Assembly (NCBI GenBank): GCA_904397895.1
Contig: CAJFOZ010000090.1
Location: 1 to 39,023, forward strand
From: an uncultured Clostridia bacterium
GTDB lineage: Bacteria; Bacillota; Clostridia; Oscillospirales; Acutalibacteraceae
DNA length: 39,023 bases
Reading direction: 5' to 3'
The notes beneath the pieces are model-generated. The model was not told the DNA's origin. It did no database searches and was given only the letters and a program-made list of their open reading frames with translations. How positions within the stretch are numbered: the stretch's first letter is position 1; each line of letters opens with the position of its first letter. Position numbers and translations under genes: made by a program. Of this stretch, positions 30,196 to 38,965 are shown in pieces.

Positions 30196-31533
30196 TTACT
30201 GCAATCGCTCTTCCAATGCTTGTTTCTGGGCCTCATAGCCCGGTTTTCCCAGTAGCGCAAACATATTGCGTTTATAATCCTCCACACCAGGCTGGTTGAA
30301 GGGATTGACACCCATCATATAACCGGAGATCCCGCAGGCTTTCTCAAAGAAGTAGGTCATGTAGCCGTACTCATAAGCGTTTGTTTCCGGGATGGACAAC
30401 ACCAGGTTGGGAACGCCGCCATCGGTATGGGCTAACACAGTTCCTTCAAAGGCCTTACGGTTGACGTAGGACATGGGTTTGCCGGCCAAGAAATTGAGGC
30501 CGTCGCCGTCGTTGGGATCCTCTTCAATGACGAGCTCCGAACGGGCTTTGTCAAACAGCACCACCGTTTCAAACAGGTTACGAGTGCCGTCCTGGATAAA
30601 TTGGCCCATGGAGTGAAGGTCTGTGGAGAAGGTAACCGAAGCCGGGAACAAACTCTTGCCGTCTTTCCCCTCGCTTTCACCGTACAGCTGCTTCCACCAC
30701 TCGGCCACCATGGTAAACTGAGGCTCATAGCTAACCAGCAGTTCGATAGCTTTGCCTTTGCGGTACAAAATATTGCGCAGGGCAGCGTAACGGTAACAAT
30801 CGTTCTGATCCAAGCTGGGATTCACATAGGCTTTTGCAGCGTCGGAAGCGCCTTGCATGATAGCCCCAATATCTGCACCTGACACGGCGATGGGTAAAAG
30901 CCCGACCGCTGTCAGCACAGAGAAACGGCCGCCTACGTTGTCCGGCACCACAAAGGTTTCATACCCTTGCTCGTCGGCCAACTTTTTCAATGTGCCCTTT
31001 TCCTTATCGGTAGTGGCGTAAATACGGCCCTTTGCCCCTTCGACGCCATAACGCTCTTCCAGGTACTTCTTAAAGACGCGGAAGGCGATGGCCGGCTCGG
31101 TGGTAGTGCCGGATTTGGAAATGACGTTTACCGAAACATCCCGCCCTTCACATAGGGAAAGGATATCGTTCAGTGCGCTGGAACTGATGGAATTACCGGC
31201 AAAATAAATATCCGGCGTATCCTTTTTCAAGTTATTGTAAAGCGGAGAATGCAGAAATTCAATAGCCGCTCGGGCTCCTAAATAAGAACCGCCGATGCCA
31301 ATGACAATCAGAACATCCGAGTCGGAACGGATCTTTTCCGCCGCTTTTTGGATGCGGGCAAACTCCTCTTTGTCATAATCGTCGGGAAGGGTCAACCACC
31401 CTAAAAAATCGTTTCCCAAACCTGTGCCTTGGTGCAACACCTCATGAGCTGCCTCCACCTGGCACTGGATTGCCTCCAGTTCGTGAGGCTGGATAAAGCC
31501 ACGGACATGCCTATCATCTAGACGAACCGCCAT
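30196..31533 (-). CDS. pgi: Glucose-6-phosphate isomerase
   Basis: Pgi interconverts glucose-6-phosphate and fructose-6-phosphate in glycolysis. The 445-residue protein is the short bacterial type: [11 protein letters not shown] (79-89), the phosphate-binding SKSGTTTEP (139-147), the [15 protein letters not shown] active-site segment, [10 protein letters not shown], and a C-terminal [20 protein letters not shown]. The ATG at 31533 has AAGGAGG 7 bases upstream. The promoter at 31692-31720 gives a leader of about 150 bases that includes a small hairpin. Confidence 0.97.
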   Translation of the reverse strand: MAVRLDDRHVRGFIQPHELEAIQCQVEAAHEVLHQGTGLGNDFLGWLTLPDDYDKEEFARIQKAAEKIRSDSDVLIVIGIGGSYLGARAAIEFLHSPLYNNLKKDTPDIYFAGNSISSSALNDILSLCEGRDVSVNVISKSGTTTEPAIAFRVFKKYLEERYGVEGAKGRIYATTDKEKGTLKKLADEQGYETFVVPDNVGGRFSVLTAVGLLPIAVSGADIGAIMQGASDAAKAYVNPSLDQNDCYRYAALRNILYRKGKAIELLVSYEPQFTMVAEWWKQLYGESEGKDGKSLFPASVTFSTDLHSMGQFIQDGTRNLFETVVLFDKARSELVIEEDPNDGDGLNFLAGKPMSYVNRKAFEGTVLAHTDGGVPNLVLSIPETNAYEYGYMTYFFEKACGISGYMMGVNPFNQPGVEDYKRNMFALLGKPGYEAQKQALEERLQ

Positions 31534-31554
31534 TTGATGACCTCCTTACCTTTG

Positions 31555-31582
31555 GTTGGATGCTCCATATTTTGCATCCAAC
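31555..31582 (-). other. Hairpin in the pgi 5' leader
   Basis: GTTGGATGC (31555-31563) and GCATCCAAC (31574-31582) are perfect inverted copies around a 10-base loop, just upstream of the pgi RBS in the transcript. It might affect translation or mRNA stability. The rest of the 31583-31837 gap shows only the pgi promoter. Confidence 0.5.
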
Positions 31583-31691
31583 GGCTGCGATGGACCCCTT
31601 GAAGTCCTACATCCCAAGATTTACCGACATTCCAAGAAAAATTGTTACTATAACCACAGAAATCTTCGATAACTCCTTAGGACTTGTATTT

Positions 31692-31720
31692 ATTGTACAT
31701 GATAACCCGTGAAATTGCAA
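31692..31720 (-). promoter_or_regulatory. Promoter of pgi
   Basis: On the minus strand TTGCAA (31715-31720) and TACAAT (31692-31697) are separated by 17 bases. Confidence 0.7.
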
Positions 31721-31837
31721 GACGCCAAAGTGATTTTTGTGCTGATTTAACGACTAATTCACAATTTCAGGCGTTTGACTACATTTTCCACTTTCTTCTT
31801 AGACACTATCTACAACCTATATGGACAATCTTCCAAT

Positions 31838-33034
31838 CTAAAGACTGAGCATCTCCTGGATCAGCAGTTCAAACGCCTTGCCAAAGGATAGTTTATCCAC
31901 CGCCTTGGCCGCCTTTAACGGGATCTCTGTGATGGTTTCTCCATCGGCCGTTATAACTATCTTGCCCAGAACCTGCCCCTTTTCTACCGGGGCTTCCACA
32001 TCTTCGGCCAAATCCACGGCGCACTGGAGCTGGCCTTCCTTCCCCTTCTCTAGCAGCACCTTCCCTACGCTGCCGTTCTCCAGATCTACTTGGGCCTCCA
32101 CGCCGTGGAGTACCTTCACCGGCTTGAGGAGATCCTGCTCTATGGGCGGTTCCACCAGCGAATAATTGGCAAATCCCCATTCCAGTAAGTTCCTCGCCCC
32201 GTTAAACTGATCGTTTTTCTGCTCGCCACCCAGCACAACCGCCACCAGATGAAGTCCGTCCTTCATGGCTGACGCTGATACGCATCGTCCCGCATTGTTG
32301 GTTGTACCGGTCTTGAGTCCCGTGGCGTACTCATAAAACCGGATGAGGCGATTGGTGTTGGCCAACCCGGTGGCGCCGTTTCGCAGGCTGTCGGTCCAGA
32401 TGGTGGTGTAATCCACGATCTTCTCGTGGCGGAGGAGTTCCACTGACATGATACCAATGTCATGGGCCGTCGTCTCATGGCCCTCAGCGTCTAGGCCGTG
32501 GCAGTTGACAAAATGCGTATCGGTCATGCCCAGTTCCTGAGCCCGCTGGTTCATCATGGCCACAAACGCCTCCTCTGAACCGGCGATGTACTCCCCTAAT
32601 GCTACGGCAGCGTCGTTGGCGCTGTTGACCATCATCCCCTTGAGCATATCGTTGACCGACATCTGTTCCCCTGCCTCCAAGAAGATGGTGGTTCCTCCTA
32701 AAGATTGGGCGTGTTCGCTGACAAGTACCATATCGTCCAAGGAAATACGTCCGCTCTCCACCGCTTCCATCGTCAGAAGAGCTGTCATGATCTTGGTGAT
32801 GGACGCAGGCGCACGTTTTTCATGGGAATTCATCTCATAAAGCACCTTCCCGGTGGATACCTCCATCAACACCGCTGACTTTGCGTGGATTTCCACCGGC
32901 TGTCCCGAAGCAACTGCCTCGGTCTGTTGCACCTCCGGTTCAGACGATCCATCGGCGCCTACTACCATGGACATGCTGCACAGTACCAACATCAGAGCCG
33001 TCAACACCGCGATCCATCGCGCTGACATACTCAT
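31838..33034 (-). CDS. D-alanyl-D-alanine carboxypeptidase (S11 family, DacF-like)
   Basis: This is a secreted penicillin-binding protein that trims the terminal D-Ala of peptidoglycan stem peptides. The 398-residue protein has an N-terminal signal peptide (residues about 8-29), then the three serine-peptidase motifs: S78-x-x-K81 (SITK), S138-A-N140 and K241-T-G. A C-terminal beta domain (PBP5_C, about 290-380) and a final amphipathic helix (AFELLIQEMLSL) suit peripheral membrane anchoring. The ATG at 33034 has GGAGGTG 7 bases upstream. No strong terminator was seen before pgi. Confidence 0.94.
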   Translation of the reverse strand: MSMSARWIAVLTALMLVLCSMSMVVGADGSSEPEVQQTEAVASGQPVEIHAKSAVLMEVSTGKVLYEMNSHEKRAPASITKIMTALLTMEAVESGRISLDDMVLVSEHAQSLGGTTIFLEAGEQMSVNDMLKGMMVNSANDAAVALGEYIAGSEEAFVAMMNQRAQELGMTDTHFVNCHGLDAEGHETTAHDIGIMSVELLRHEKIVDYTTIWTDSLRNGATGLANTNRLIRFYEYATGLKTGTTNNAGRCVSASAMKDGLHLVAVVLGGEQKNDQFNGARNLLEWGFANYSLVEPPIEQDLLKPVKVLHGVEAQVDLENGSVGKVLLEKGKEGQLQCAVDLAEDVEAPVEKGQVLGKIVITADGETITEIPLKAAKAVDKLSFGKAFELLIQEMLSL

Positions 33035-33114
33035 TCCCCACACCTCCGTAATTGTAGAATCGTATGGTAAATGAGTATGGCCGGCCCATCCTGATTATAC
33101 CCACAAAAGCAAAA

Positions 33115-33163
33115 GAGCAGCCGCGACAAAGGCCCTGTTTTCAGCACTTTATCGCTGCTGCTC
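33115..33163 (-). terminator. Terminator of the HPr-like gene
   Basis: GAGCAGCCGCGA (33115-33126) pairs with TCGCTGCTGCTC (33152-33163) with one mismatch. On the minus strand it is followed by TTTTGCTTTTG. Confidence 0.7.
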
Positions 33164-33184
33164 GTCTCGTCTTGTATTTTTCCA

Positions 33185-33412
33185 TTAAGCCAAAAACGGT
33201 TTAATCTCTTCCCAGAAAGGATCGTCCTTGCCGCACTCGGCCTGCAACAACAGCTTCTGAGAAAGATCCAAACTGAAAATACCCATGATGGATTTGGCAT
33301 CCACCACGTATTTCCCGCAAATCAGCTCTGCATCAAAGGGATAACGATTTACAATGTTCACAAAGTTTTTGACATCGTTGATGGATGAAAGGGTGATGGT
33401 CACATTTGTCAT
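33185..33412 (-). CDS. HPr/Crh-like protein lacking the usual active-site His motif
   Basis: At 75 residues it has HPr length and the second half of the fold: AELICGKYVVDAKSIMGIFS carries the Ser46-equivalent S41 in the KSIMG motif. The GLHARPA segment with catalytic His15 is missing; residues 9-16 read SSINDVKN. It therefore cannot pass phosphate in the PTS the normal way but might be a target of HPr kinase or bind CcpA, as Crh does in Bacillus. That role is inferred. The ATG at 33412 has AAGGAGG 9 bases upstream. Single-gene unit with promoter and terminator. Confidence 0.85.
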   Translation of the reverse strand: MTNVTITLSSINDVKNFVNIVNRYPFDAELICGKYVVDAKSIMGIFSLDLSQKLLLQAECGKDDPFWEEIKPFLA

Positions 33413-33460
33413 ACCACAAACGCCTCCTTAAATCGGTTTATTCTTTGATCGAACAGCCTT

Positions 33461-33490
33461 ATTATACGCCTATTCCACCAAGAATTGCAA
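33461..33490 (-). promoter_or_regulatory. Promoter of the HPr-like gene
   Basis: On the minus strand TTGCAA (33485-33490) and a perfect TATAAT (33461-33466) are separated by 18 bases. Confidence 0.65.
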
Positions 33491-33507
33491 CATTTGATTT
33501 GACTCCC

Positions 33508-33536
33508 TTGAAAAAAGAGACTAACTATACTATATT
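33508..33536 (+). promoter_or_regulatory. Promoter of mtaB
   Basis: TTGAAA (33508-33513) and TATATT (33531-33536) are separated by 17 bases. A 6-bp inverted repeat, ATTGGC/GCCAAT (33544-33560), lies in the leader near the expected transcription start. Confidence 0.65.
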
Positions 33537-33621
33537 TTAATAGATTGGCTCTTGGCCAATGTTTATCTATAGGGTAACGGATATTCTTCCGTTTTTCAAA
33601 TGAAAAGTGAGGGGATCCTTT

Positions 33622-34917
33622 TTGACCGTACGATTTTATACCTTGGGCTGCAAAGTCAATCAATATGAAACCGAAGCCATGGCCGGCGCGCTCAAACAAG
33701 CGGGATTTTTGCCGGCCGAGGATGGGGAGCATCCTTGTGTCATTGTCATCAATTCCTGCACCGTCACAAGCGAGAGCGACAGCAAGGCCCGCAAATTACT
33801 ACACCGATGCCGCCGTCAGAATCCTGAGGCCGTGATTGTGTTGACCGGATGTTATCCCCAGGCCCATCCCGGCATCGCCGACGCCCTTCCGGAAGCCGAC
33901 ATCATCCTGGGCGCTAAAAACCGTTCCCGCCTCACCATGCACATCCAGGATTTTTTGCAGCACCGCACCCGTATTGTAGACATTGAACCTCACACCAGCG
34001 GCGAGGCGTTTGAAGATATGCGGGCCACTGATTTTTCCGAACGTACCCGCGCTACTGTTAAAATCGAAGATGGATGCAATCGGTACTGTTCCTATTGTAT
34101 CATCCCCACTGCCCGCGGCCCTGTGCGGTCTAAGGATCTGGATTTGATCCGTCAGGAAGTGGCGGCGCAGGCTGAGGCCGGCTATCGGGAAACGGTTCTC
34201 ACCGGCATCAATCTTTCTGCCTACGGGGAAGACTGCGGCAAATCTTTGGCCGATGCATTGGAAGCCGCTTGTTCGGTTCCTGAAATGCAACGCATCCGTT
34301 TGGGCTCTTTGGAACCGGATTGCTTCACCCCTTCTTTTATCGACCGGATTGCAAAACTTCAAAGACTGTGCCCTCACTTTCATCTCTCCCTGCAAAGCGG
34401 CTGTGAGACCACCCTGCGGGATATGAATCGTCACTACACCCCACAACAATACTTAGAGATTGTGACCCATCTGCGCCGGGCATTCCCCCACTGTGCCATC
34501 ACCACCGATGTCATGGTGGGTTTCCCAGGCGAAACTGGGGAGCATTTTGAAGAATCTTTGGCGTTTGTCAAAAAAGTGGGGTTTGCCCGTGTGCATGTCT
34601 TTGCCTACTCCATCCGTCCCGGCACCAAAGCCGCCCTGATGGGTCACCAGGTTCCCAAGGCAGAAAAAGAGCACCGCAGCCATCGCATGATTGAATGTAC
34701 CAATGAATCCCGCCGCTCTTTCTGGGAAAGCCAGGTGGGATGTGTATTTCCTGTGCTGTTTGAACAGCAGGTGTCGCCTCATGTTTGGGAGGGATATTCT
34801 CCCAATTATACCCCGATCCATGTGACTAGTGATGAGCCCTTAGGAGGCCAGATCCGGGAAGTCCTACTGCAAAAAGCAGAGAAAAATTGGTGTGTTGGCA
34901 TTCTAAAGCGCCCTTAA
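33622..34917 (+). CDS. mtaB: tRNA (N6-threonylcarbamoyladenosine(37)-C2)-methylthiotransferase
   Basis: MtaB turns t6A37 into ms2t6A in tRNA. The 431-residue protein starts FYTLGCKVNQYETEAMAGAL, the N terminus of this subfamily, with cluster cysteines C10, C46 (NSCTVT) and C77 (TGCYPQ), and the radical SAM motif C152-x3-C156-x2-C159 (GCNRYCSYC). A TRAM-like C terminus follows. The KVNQYE and NSCTVT motifs separate it from MiaB (25373-26788). A TTG start at 33622 with AGGGGAT upstream is preferred; the GTG at 33607 lies before that site. Both methylthiotransferases of the cell may thus lie within 9 kb. Confidence 0.95.
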   Translation: MTVRFYTLGCKVNQYETEAMAGALKQAGFLPAEDGEHPCVIVINSCTVTSESDSKARKLLHRCRRQNPEAVIVLTGCYPQAHPGIADALPEADIILGAKNRSRLTMHIQDFLQHRTRIVDIEPHTSGEAFEDMRATDFSERTRATVKIEDGCNRYCSYCIIPTARGPVRSKDLDLIRQEVAAQAEAGYRETVLTGINLSAYGEDCGKSLADALEAACSVPEMQRIRLGSLEPDCFTPSFIDRIAKLQRLCPHFHLSLQSGCETTLRDMNRHYTPQQYLEIVTHLRRAFPHCAITTDVMVGFPGETGEHFEESLAFVKKVGFARVHVFAYSIRPGTKAALMGHQVPKAEKEHRSHRMIECTNESRRSFWESQVGCVFPVLFEQQVSPHVWEGYSPNYTPIHVTSDEPLGGQIREVLLQKAEKNWCVGILKRP

Positions 34918-35001
34918 ATATGTAAAGGTATTTTGCTTGTCATCAATTTGAAAGTTCGCGGTTTTACGTGCTTTTCCTCTGTTTTCGCCCCTTATATCGC
35001 C

Positions 35002-35038
35002 TTTTATTCTGTAAAGATAATAGCTTTACAGAATAAAA
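35002..35038. terminator. Perfect 15-bp hairpin after mtaB
   Basis: TTTTATTCTGTAAAG (35002-35016) and CTTTACAGAATAAAA (35024-35038) are exact inverted copies with a 7-base loop. It lies between the convergent mtaB and DUF3298 genes. Its right arm shares three bases with the next hairpin. Confidence 0.65.
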
Positions 35039-35068
35039 GGGACTACTGTATCAACATGTAGTCCCTTT
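35036..35068 (-). terminator. Terminator of the DUF3298 gene
   Basis: AAAGGGACTAC (35036-35046) pairs with GTAGTCCCTTT (35058-35068). On the minus strand it runs into TTTTATTCT, a good termination tract; on the plus strand it is followed by TTG. Confidence 0.75.
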
Positions 35069-35085
35069 TGCGGATTCTCTTAAGG

Positions 35086-35784
35086 TTAGCAGCAGGATGC
35101 AACCTCTGGTTTGAGCATTTCCTTCATGCTACTCAGCTCTATTGGGAATTCCAAAACGCCAAACGAATGAGGGAAATAGGTGATCTCCGGCAGGATGATG
35201 ACAAGTTGCGTATCGGTCAAATAAAAGGGTTGATCCACATTTATTTTGTCAAAGGGTTCAATCTGCTGATCTTGTATGCCCTGCTCCTGAATGGATTTTT
35301 TGATTTCGCCACTGAGATAGGATACATAATCCACGTTCTCTCGGAATAGGTCCCTCAGCTCATAAAGGGTCCCGTCCACAGCCGAGAAGGTGGTTCCTGT
35401 TTTGGAAGAACTGCCATTGGCTCCTCCTGTATAGAGGTACTCGTCGAAGAGAATGCTAATCAAGCCGCCGCAGTTGCGTTTTACCTGGAAGTCCATCTGG
35501 GCCTCGGTTCGATTGCCTTGATGGGCCGACGTCTGGGCCAGAACCTTAAGTCGACAAGCTGATTCGGCAAATCGAACGTTTAATTTTGCTTGTTGATCGG
35601 TATCTTGCAATCCGCTGATCTTTGGCCATGCGGCCGAATACTGCAAAGGATCCTCTTGGATTTTCTCCTCTACCCGGTTGATGTGTACCCGGCTGGCGGC
35701 TGCGGCCGAAACACTTGGAACCATTAGAAATACCAATGCCAACATACAAGCTGCTATTTTGATGCATTTCCAATTTTTGAGCAA
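35086..35784 (-). CDS. Secreted DUF4163/DUF3298-type protein (RsiV/PdaC-like fold)
   Basis: This 232-residue protein has a signal peptide (hydrophobic 8-27, cleavage probably after VSA). The mature part has YSAAWPKISGLQDTDQQAKLN, then DEYLYTGGANGSSSKTGTTF and DGTLYELRDLF, the pattern of DUF3298 domains found in the anti-sigma factor RsiV and the deacetylase PdaC. There is no membrane anchor after the signal and no catalytic domain, so it is a free extracellular or wall-associated protein. RsiV binds lysozyme with this fold; a similar role here is only a guess. It ends in two cysteines (VASCC). A G/A-rich RBS (AAAGGAGGG) precedes the ATG. Confidence 0.82.
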   Translation of the reverse strand: MLKNWKCIKIAACMLALVFLMVPSVSAAAASRVHINRVEEKIQEDPLQYSAAWPKISGLQDTDQQAKLNVRFAESACRLKVLAQTSAHQGNRTEAQMDFQVKRNCGGLISILFDEYLYTGGANGSSSKTGTTFSAVDGTLYELRDLFRENVDYVSYLSGEIKKSIQEQGIQDQQIEPFDKINVDQPFYLTDTQLVIILPEITYFPHSFGVLEFPIELSSMKEMLKPEVASCC

Positions 35785-35970
35785 ATAATTCCCTCCTTTT
35801 CCATCGTTTTTGTCCCCATTGTAGCAGGACAGATACTAGTATTCCCATATCACAAAAGGATCGGACATCTCAAAGATTGACGGCAGAAAGAGGCAGGATC
35901 TTTTGATTTGAAATATCTGTTAAACGGATTGTTTTTTAGCTTATTTTTTTAATTTAAGGTGGTGATGTCA

Positions 35971-37227
35971 TTGTCCGGACAGCAAGCTTTGGTGATCGTG
36001 GGCGGAGGAGCCTCCGGACTCATGGCTGCTTTGTCGGCAGCCATCCAATGCCGTGAGATGCATGGGGACCTTCCCATCGTTTTGCTGGAAAAGGGGCCTC
36101 GTGTCGGCAAGAAGCTATTGGCTACAGGAAATGGACGATGCAATCTCTCCAACTTAAAGGCATCCCCTGGGAGGTACCATGGGCAGGATCCCGATTTCTG
36201 CCGGGCTGCTCTTGCAGCTTTTTCTCCATCGGCCACCATCGACTTTTTTGGCAAGTTGGGACTTTTATGCCGGGTAGAAGGAGATCACCTCGTCTATCCA
36301 TATTGTGAACAAGCGTCGACTGTGCTGGATTGCCTCCGGTTCGCCTGCGAACGCATGGGTGTCAGCATCCGGTGTGACTGTGATGTGCAGTCCATCCAGA
36401 AACTGAGAAAAGGGTTTTGTGTTCTCTCCTCCACCGGACGGATCGATTGTGGCGCCGTGATCCTAGCAACTGGAGGGATAGCATCCCCACAGCTTTCCTC
36501 TGGAGAGCACGGCTATCGCTTGGCAAAGTCCTTAGGGCACCGCTGTGTCCCCCTTTTCCCTGCCTTGGTTCCCATCCGGACCGATCCGGCATTGACCCGC
36601 CCGCTCAAAGGGATACGGGTAAAGGGTTCCGTATCCCTCGTGGAAGGGGGTACCATATTGCGAGCCGAACGGGGAGAAATCCAGTTTTCCGATGGCTGTC
36701 TCTCCGGCATCTCTGTGATGCAGCTTTCCCGTTTGGTATCGATTCATAAACACACCCGTATCCTTCTTGACCTTATGCCAGATTATTCCCAAAAACAGGT
36801 ACAGTCCCTTCTCGGGAGAATGCACAGCCTGCTGCAATCGGAACCGGCCGAACGTCTTTTAGCCGGTTTAATCAACAAACGGGTGGGACAAACCTTGGTA
36901 AAACAAATTGTCCCCCTCAACCGTCCCATTGGAAGCCTATCCTCTGCTGAGTTAGATGAAATTGGACGTCGGATGAAAGCATGGGAGTTTCCCGTATGCG
37001 GCGTCGGCGCCTGGAAAAACGCTCAGGTAACGGCGGGTGGACTTAGCACCTCCCAATTTCATCGTCAAACAATGGAATCCCGTTTGGCCCCTGGATTTTA
37101 TGCCGCCGGAGAGGTGTTGGACGTCGACGGCGATTGTGGTGGATTCAATCTTCAGTGGGCGTGGAGTTCCGGTTACGTGGCCGGACGTTGTGCCGTCCAA
37201 CATCTTCTAGGGAGGAAACAAACATGA
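35971..37227 (+). CDS. HI0933-family flavoprotein (BaiN-like NAD(P)/FAD oxidoreductase)
   Basis: The 418-residue protein opens with the FAD-binding loop IVGGGASGLMAALSA and has KLLATGNGRCNLSN (about 48-61), the fingerprint of the HI0933 family, then ILATGGIASPQLSSGEHGY, and a C-terminal GFYAAGEVLDVDGDCGGFNLQWAW. Members are poorly characterised; one was named BaiN for a proposed bile-acid reductase role. The substrate here is unknown. A TTG at 35971 fits the AAGGTGG spacing (8 bases); an ATG at 35965 is the alternative. The next gene overlaps its stop by 4 bases. The 35785-35970 gap shows no convincing promoter. Confidence 0.92.
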   Translation: MSGQQALVIVGGGASGLMAALSAAIQCREMHGDLPIVLLEKGPRVGKKLLATGNGRCNLSNLKASPGRYHGQDPDFCRAALAAFSPSATIDFFGKLGLLCRVEGDHLVYPYCEQASTVLDCLRFACERMGVSIRCDCDVQSIQKLRKGFCVLSSTGRIDCGAVILATGGIASPQLSSGEHGYRLAKSLGHRCVPLFPALVPIRTDPALTRPLKGIRVKGSVSLVEGGTILRAERGEIQFSDGCLSGISVMQLSRLVSIHKHTRILLDLMPDYSQKQVQSLLGRMHSLLQSEPAERLLAGLINKRVGQTLVKQIVPLNRPIGSLSSAELDEIGRRMKAWEFPVCGVGAWKNAQVTAGGLSTSQFHRQTMESRLAPGFYAAGEVLDVDGDCGGFNLQWAWSSGYVAGRCAVQHLLGRKQT

Positions 37228-38858
37228 TTCGTATTTCCGGGTTATCCCTACCTCTTGGGAAAAGTGAAAAAACTTTGCGGTCCAAGGCAGCCGGTATCCT
37301 AGGCATCCCGGTCCAAAATATCCGCAACCTTACCATCGCTAAAAAGTCAGTAGATGCTCGGAAGAAAAACAATGTCCATTTTACATACAGCGTAGATGTA
37401 GAAATTATCAATGAGGAACATGGTTTTGTGGGCCGCAAAGGGCCCTATACCATCACCATTCCTCCCCCTTATCGATACCAATTGCCTCAGGCGCCTGCCC
37501 CATTACGCCATCGTCCAGTGGTGGTGGGGACAGGTCCTGCCGGACTATTTTCCGCTTTGATTCTAGCTCAATGCGGACTCTCCCCTCTGGTCATCGAACG
37601 TGGTATGGATGTGGAAACCCGTCTAAAAGATGTGGAACGGTTCCGTCAAACCGGTTTATTTAACCCTTGTTCCAACATCCAGTTTGGCGAGGGCGGCGCC
37701 GGTACCTTTTCGGACGGCAAGTTGACTACCGGCATCAAAGACCCGCGCTGCCGCAAAGTCTTGGAAGAATTTGTGAATGCCGGGGCTCCAGAGGAAATCC
37801 TCTACTTGGCAAAACCCCATATCGGAACCGATCTTTTGGTCTCCATCGTCAGGAGATTGAGGGAAACCATCGTCCGGTTGGGAGGAGAGGTCCTTTTCGA
37901 TACAAAGCTGACGGGGCTTTCTTTTGAAAAGGATAGGCTGAGTGCCATCCAGATCATACAGGGAGGCCAGGATAAAACCATTGCTGCACATTCGCTTATC
38001 TTGGCCATTGGGCACAGTGCACGCGATACCTTTGAAATGCTTCATCAGGCCGGTCTTCCCATGGAACAAAAGGCCTTCTCAGCCGGGGTACGCATTGAAC
38101 ATCTCCAGGCCTCCATCAACCAAAGCCAATACGGGAAATTTGCCTTCCATCCTGCTCTGGGCGCTGCGGATTACAAATTATCTGTCCGACTCCCCAATGG
38201 ACGCGGTGTTTATACGTTCTGTATGTGCCCTGGAGGCGAGGTTGTCGCAGCGGCATCAGAAGAAGGCGGGGTATGCGTCAACGGTATGAGCCATTATCGT
38301 CGTGACGGCGTCAATGCCAACAGCGCTCTGCTGGTGGATGTTCGTCCCACTGATTTTCCTTCCTCCCATCCCTTGGCCGGCGTACAGTTTCAGAGGCAGA
38401 TGGAACGGGCTGCTTACGCGTTAGGAGGTAGTAATTACCATGCTCCCACCCAGTTGGTGGGGGATTTTCTAAACCGCAGGGCCAGCACTGCTTTGGGTGA
38501 TGTAGAACCTACGTATCGTCCGGGCATAGAGTTGTGTAGCCTAGATGCGTGTCTTCCAGAGTTTGTATCTCAGTCCATCCGTCAGGCCCTCCCCCTACTG
38601 GATCAACGGCTGAAAGGGTTTGCCTCACGCGATGCTGTCATGACGGGAGTGGAAACTCGAAGTTCCTCTCCTGTCCGTATCACCCGGGACCAGACCGGAC
38701 AGTCGGCAATACGGGGAGTCTATCCCTGCGGTGAAGGCGCCGGATATGCCGGCGGCATCATGTCGGCCGCTGTGGATGGAATTCGCTGTGCTGAATATTT
38801 GATCGCCAACCAGCAAAGTAATCTAAAGTCAAAACCTCTGGCTTTGCCGGAGGCATGA
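37224..38858 (+). CDS. FAD-dependent dehydrogenase (COG2509 type)
   Basis: The 544-residue protein has an N-terminal domain of about 90 residues (MIRISGLSLPLGKSEKTLRS; LTIAKKSVDARKKN), then the FAD loop VVVGTGPAGLFSALILA (about 99-115), ERGMDVETRLKDV, NIQFGEGGAGTFSDGKLTTG, and the closing YPCGEGAGYAGGIMSAAVDG. This is a conserved family of uncharacterised FAD-dependent dehydrogenases. The ATG at 37224 has GGGAGG 8 bases upstream and overlaps the previous stop as ATGA, so the two flavoproteins are made together. The longer frame from 37134 lies inside the previous gene. No substrate can be assigned. Confidence 0.92.
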   Translation: MIRISGLSLPLGKSEKTLRSKAAGILGIPVQNIRNLTIAKKSVDARKKNNVHFTYSVDVEIINEEHGFVGRKGPYTITIPPPYRYQLPQAPAPLRHRPVVVGTGPAGLFSALILAQCGLSPLVIERGMDVETRLKDVERFRQTGLFNPCSNIQFGEGGAGTFSDGKLTTGIKDPRCRKVLEEFVNAGAPEEILYLAKPHIGTDLLVSIVRRLRETIVRLGGEVLFDTKLTGLSFEKDRLSAIQIIQGGQDKTIAAHSLILAIGHSARDTFEMLHQAGLPMEQKAFSAGVRIEHLQASINQSQYGKFAFHPALGAADYKLSVRLPNGRGVYTFCMCPGGEVVAAASEEGGVCVNGMSHYRRDGVNANSALLVDVRPTDFPSSHPLAGVQFQRQMERAAYALGGSNYHAPTQLVGDFLNRRASTALGDVEPTYRPGIELCSLDACLPEFVSQSIRQALPLLDQRLKGFASRDAVMTGVETRSSSPVRITRDQTGQSAIRGVYPCGEGAGYAGGIMSAAVDGIRCAEYLIANQQSNLKSKPLALPEA

Positions 38859-38862
38859 AGAA

Positions 38863-38965
38863 ACCCTAAAAGGGTGTAATACAAACAATGCCCCTAAAGA
38901 GGTTCCGAAAAGGTCTGCCGACTGCATTGCTTTTTTGGGCAACCCCTGGAGGGGTATTGTTTTAT
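38863..38965 (+). other. Hairpin-rich untranslated stretch after the flavoprotein operon
   Basis: Three pairings are visible: ACCCT/AGGGT (38863-38875), a long-range AACAATGCCCCT (38884-38895) with AGGGGTATTGTT (38950-38961, one G-T), and a local ACCCC/GGGGT (38942-38955) followed by ATTGTTTTAT. The last two are mutually exclusive. It may simply hold the operon terminator, or be a structured leader of a gene beyond the window. Confidence 0.45.

Noticed and set aside
37134-37223. 30-codon N-terminal extension of the COG2509 protein
   Set aside because: It lies wholly within the preceding flavoprotein gene, and GGGAGG precedes the ATG at 37224.
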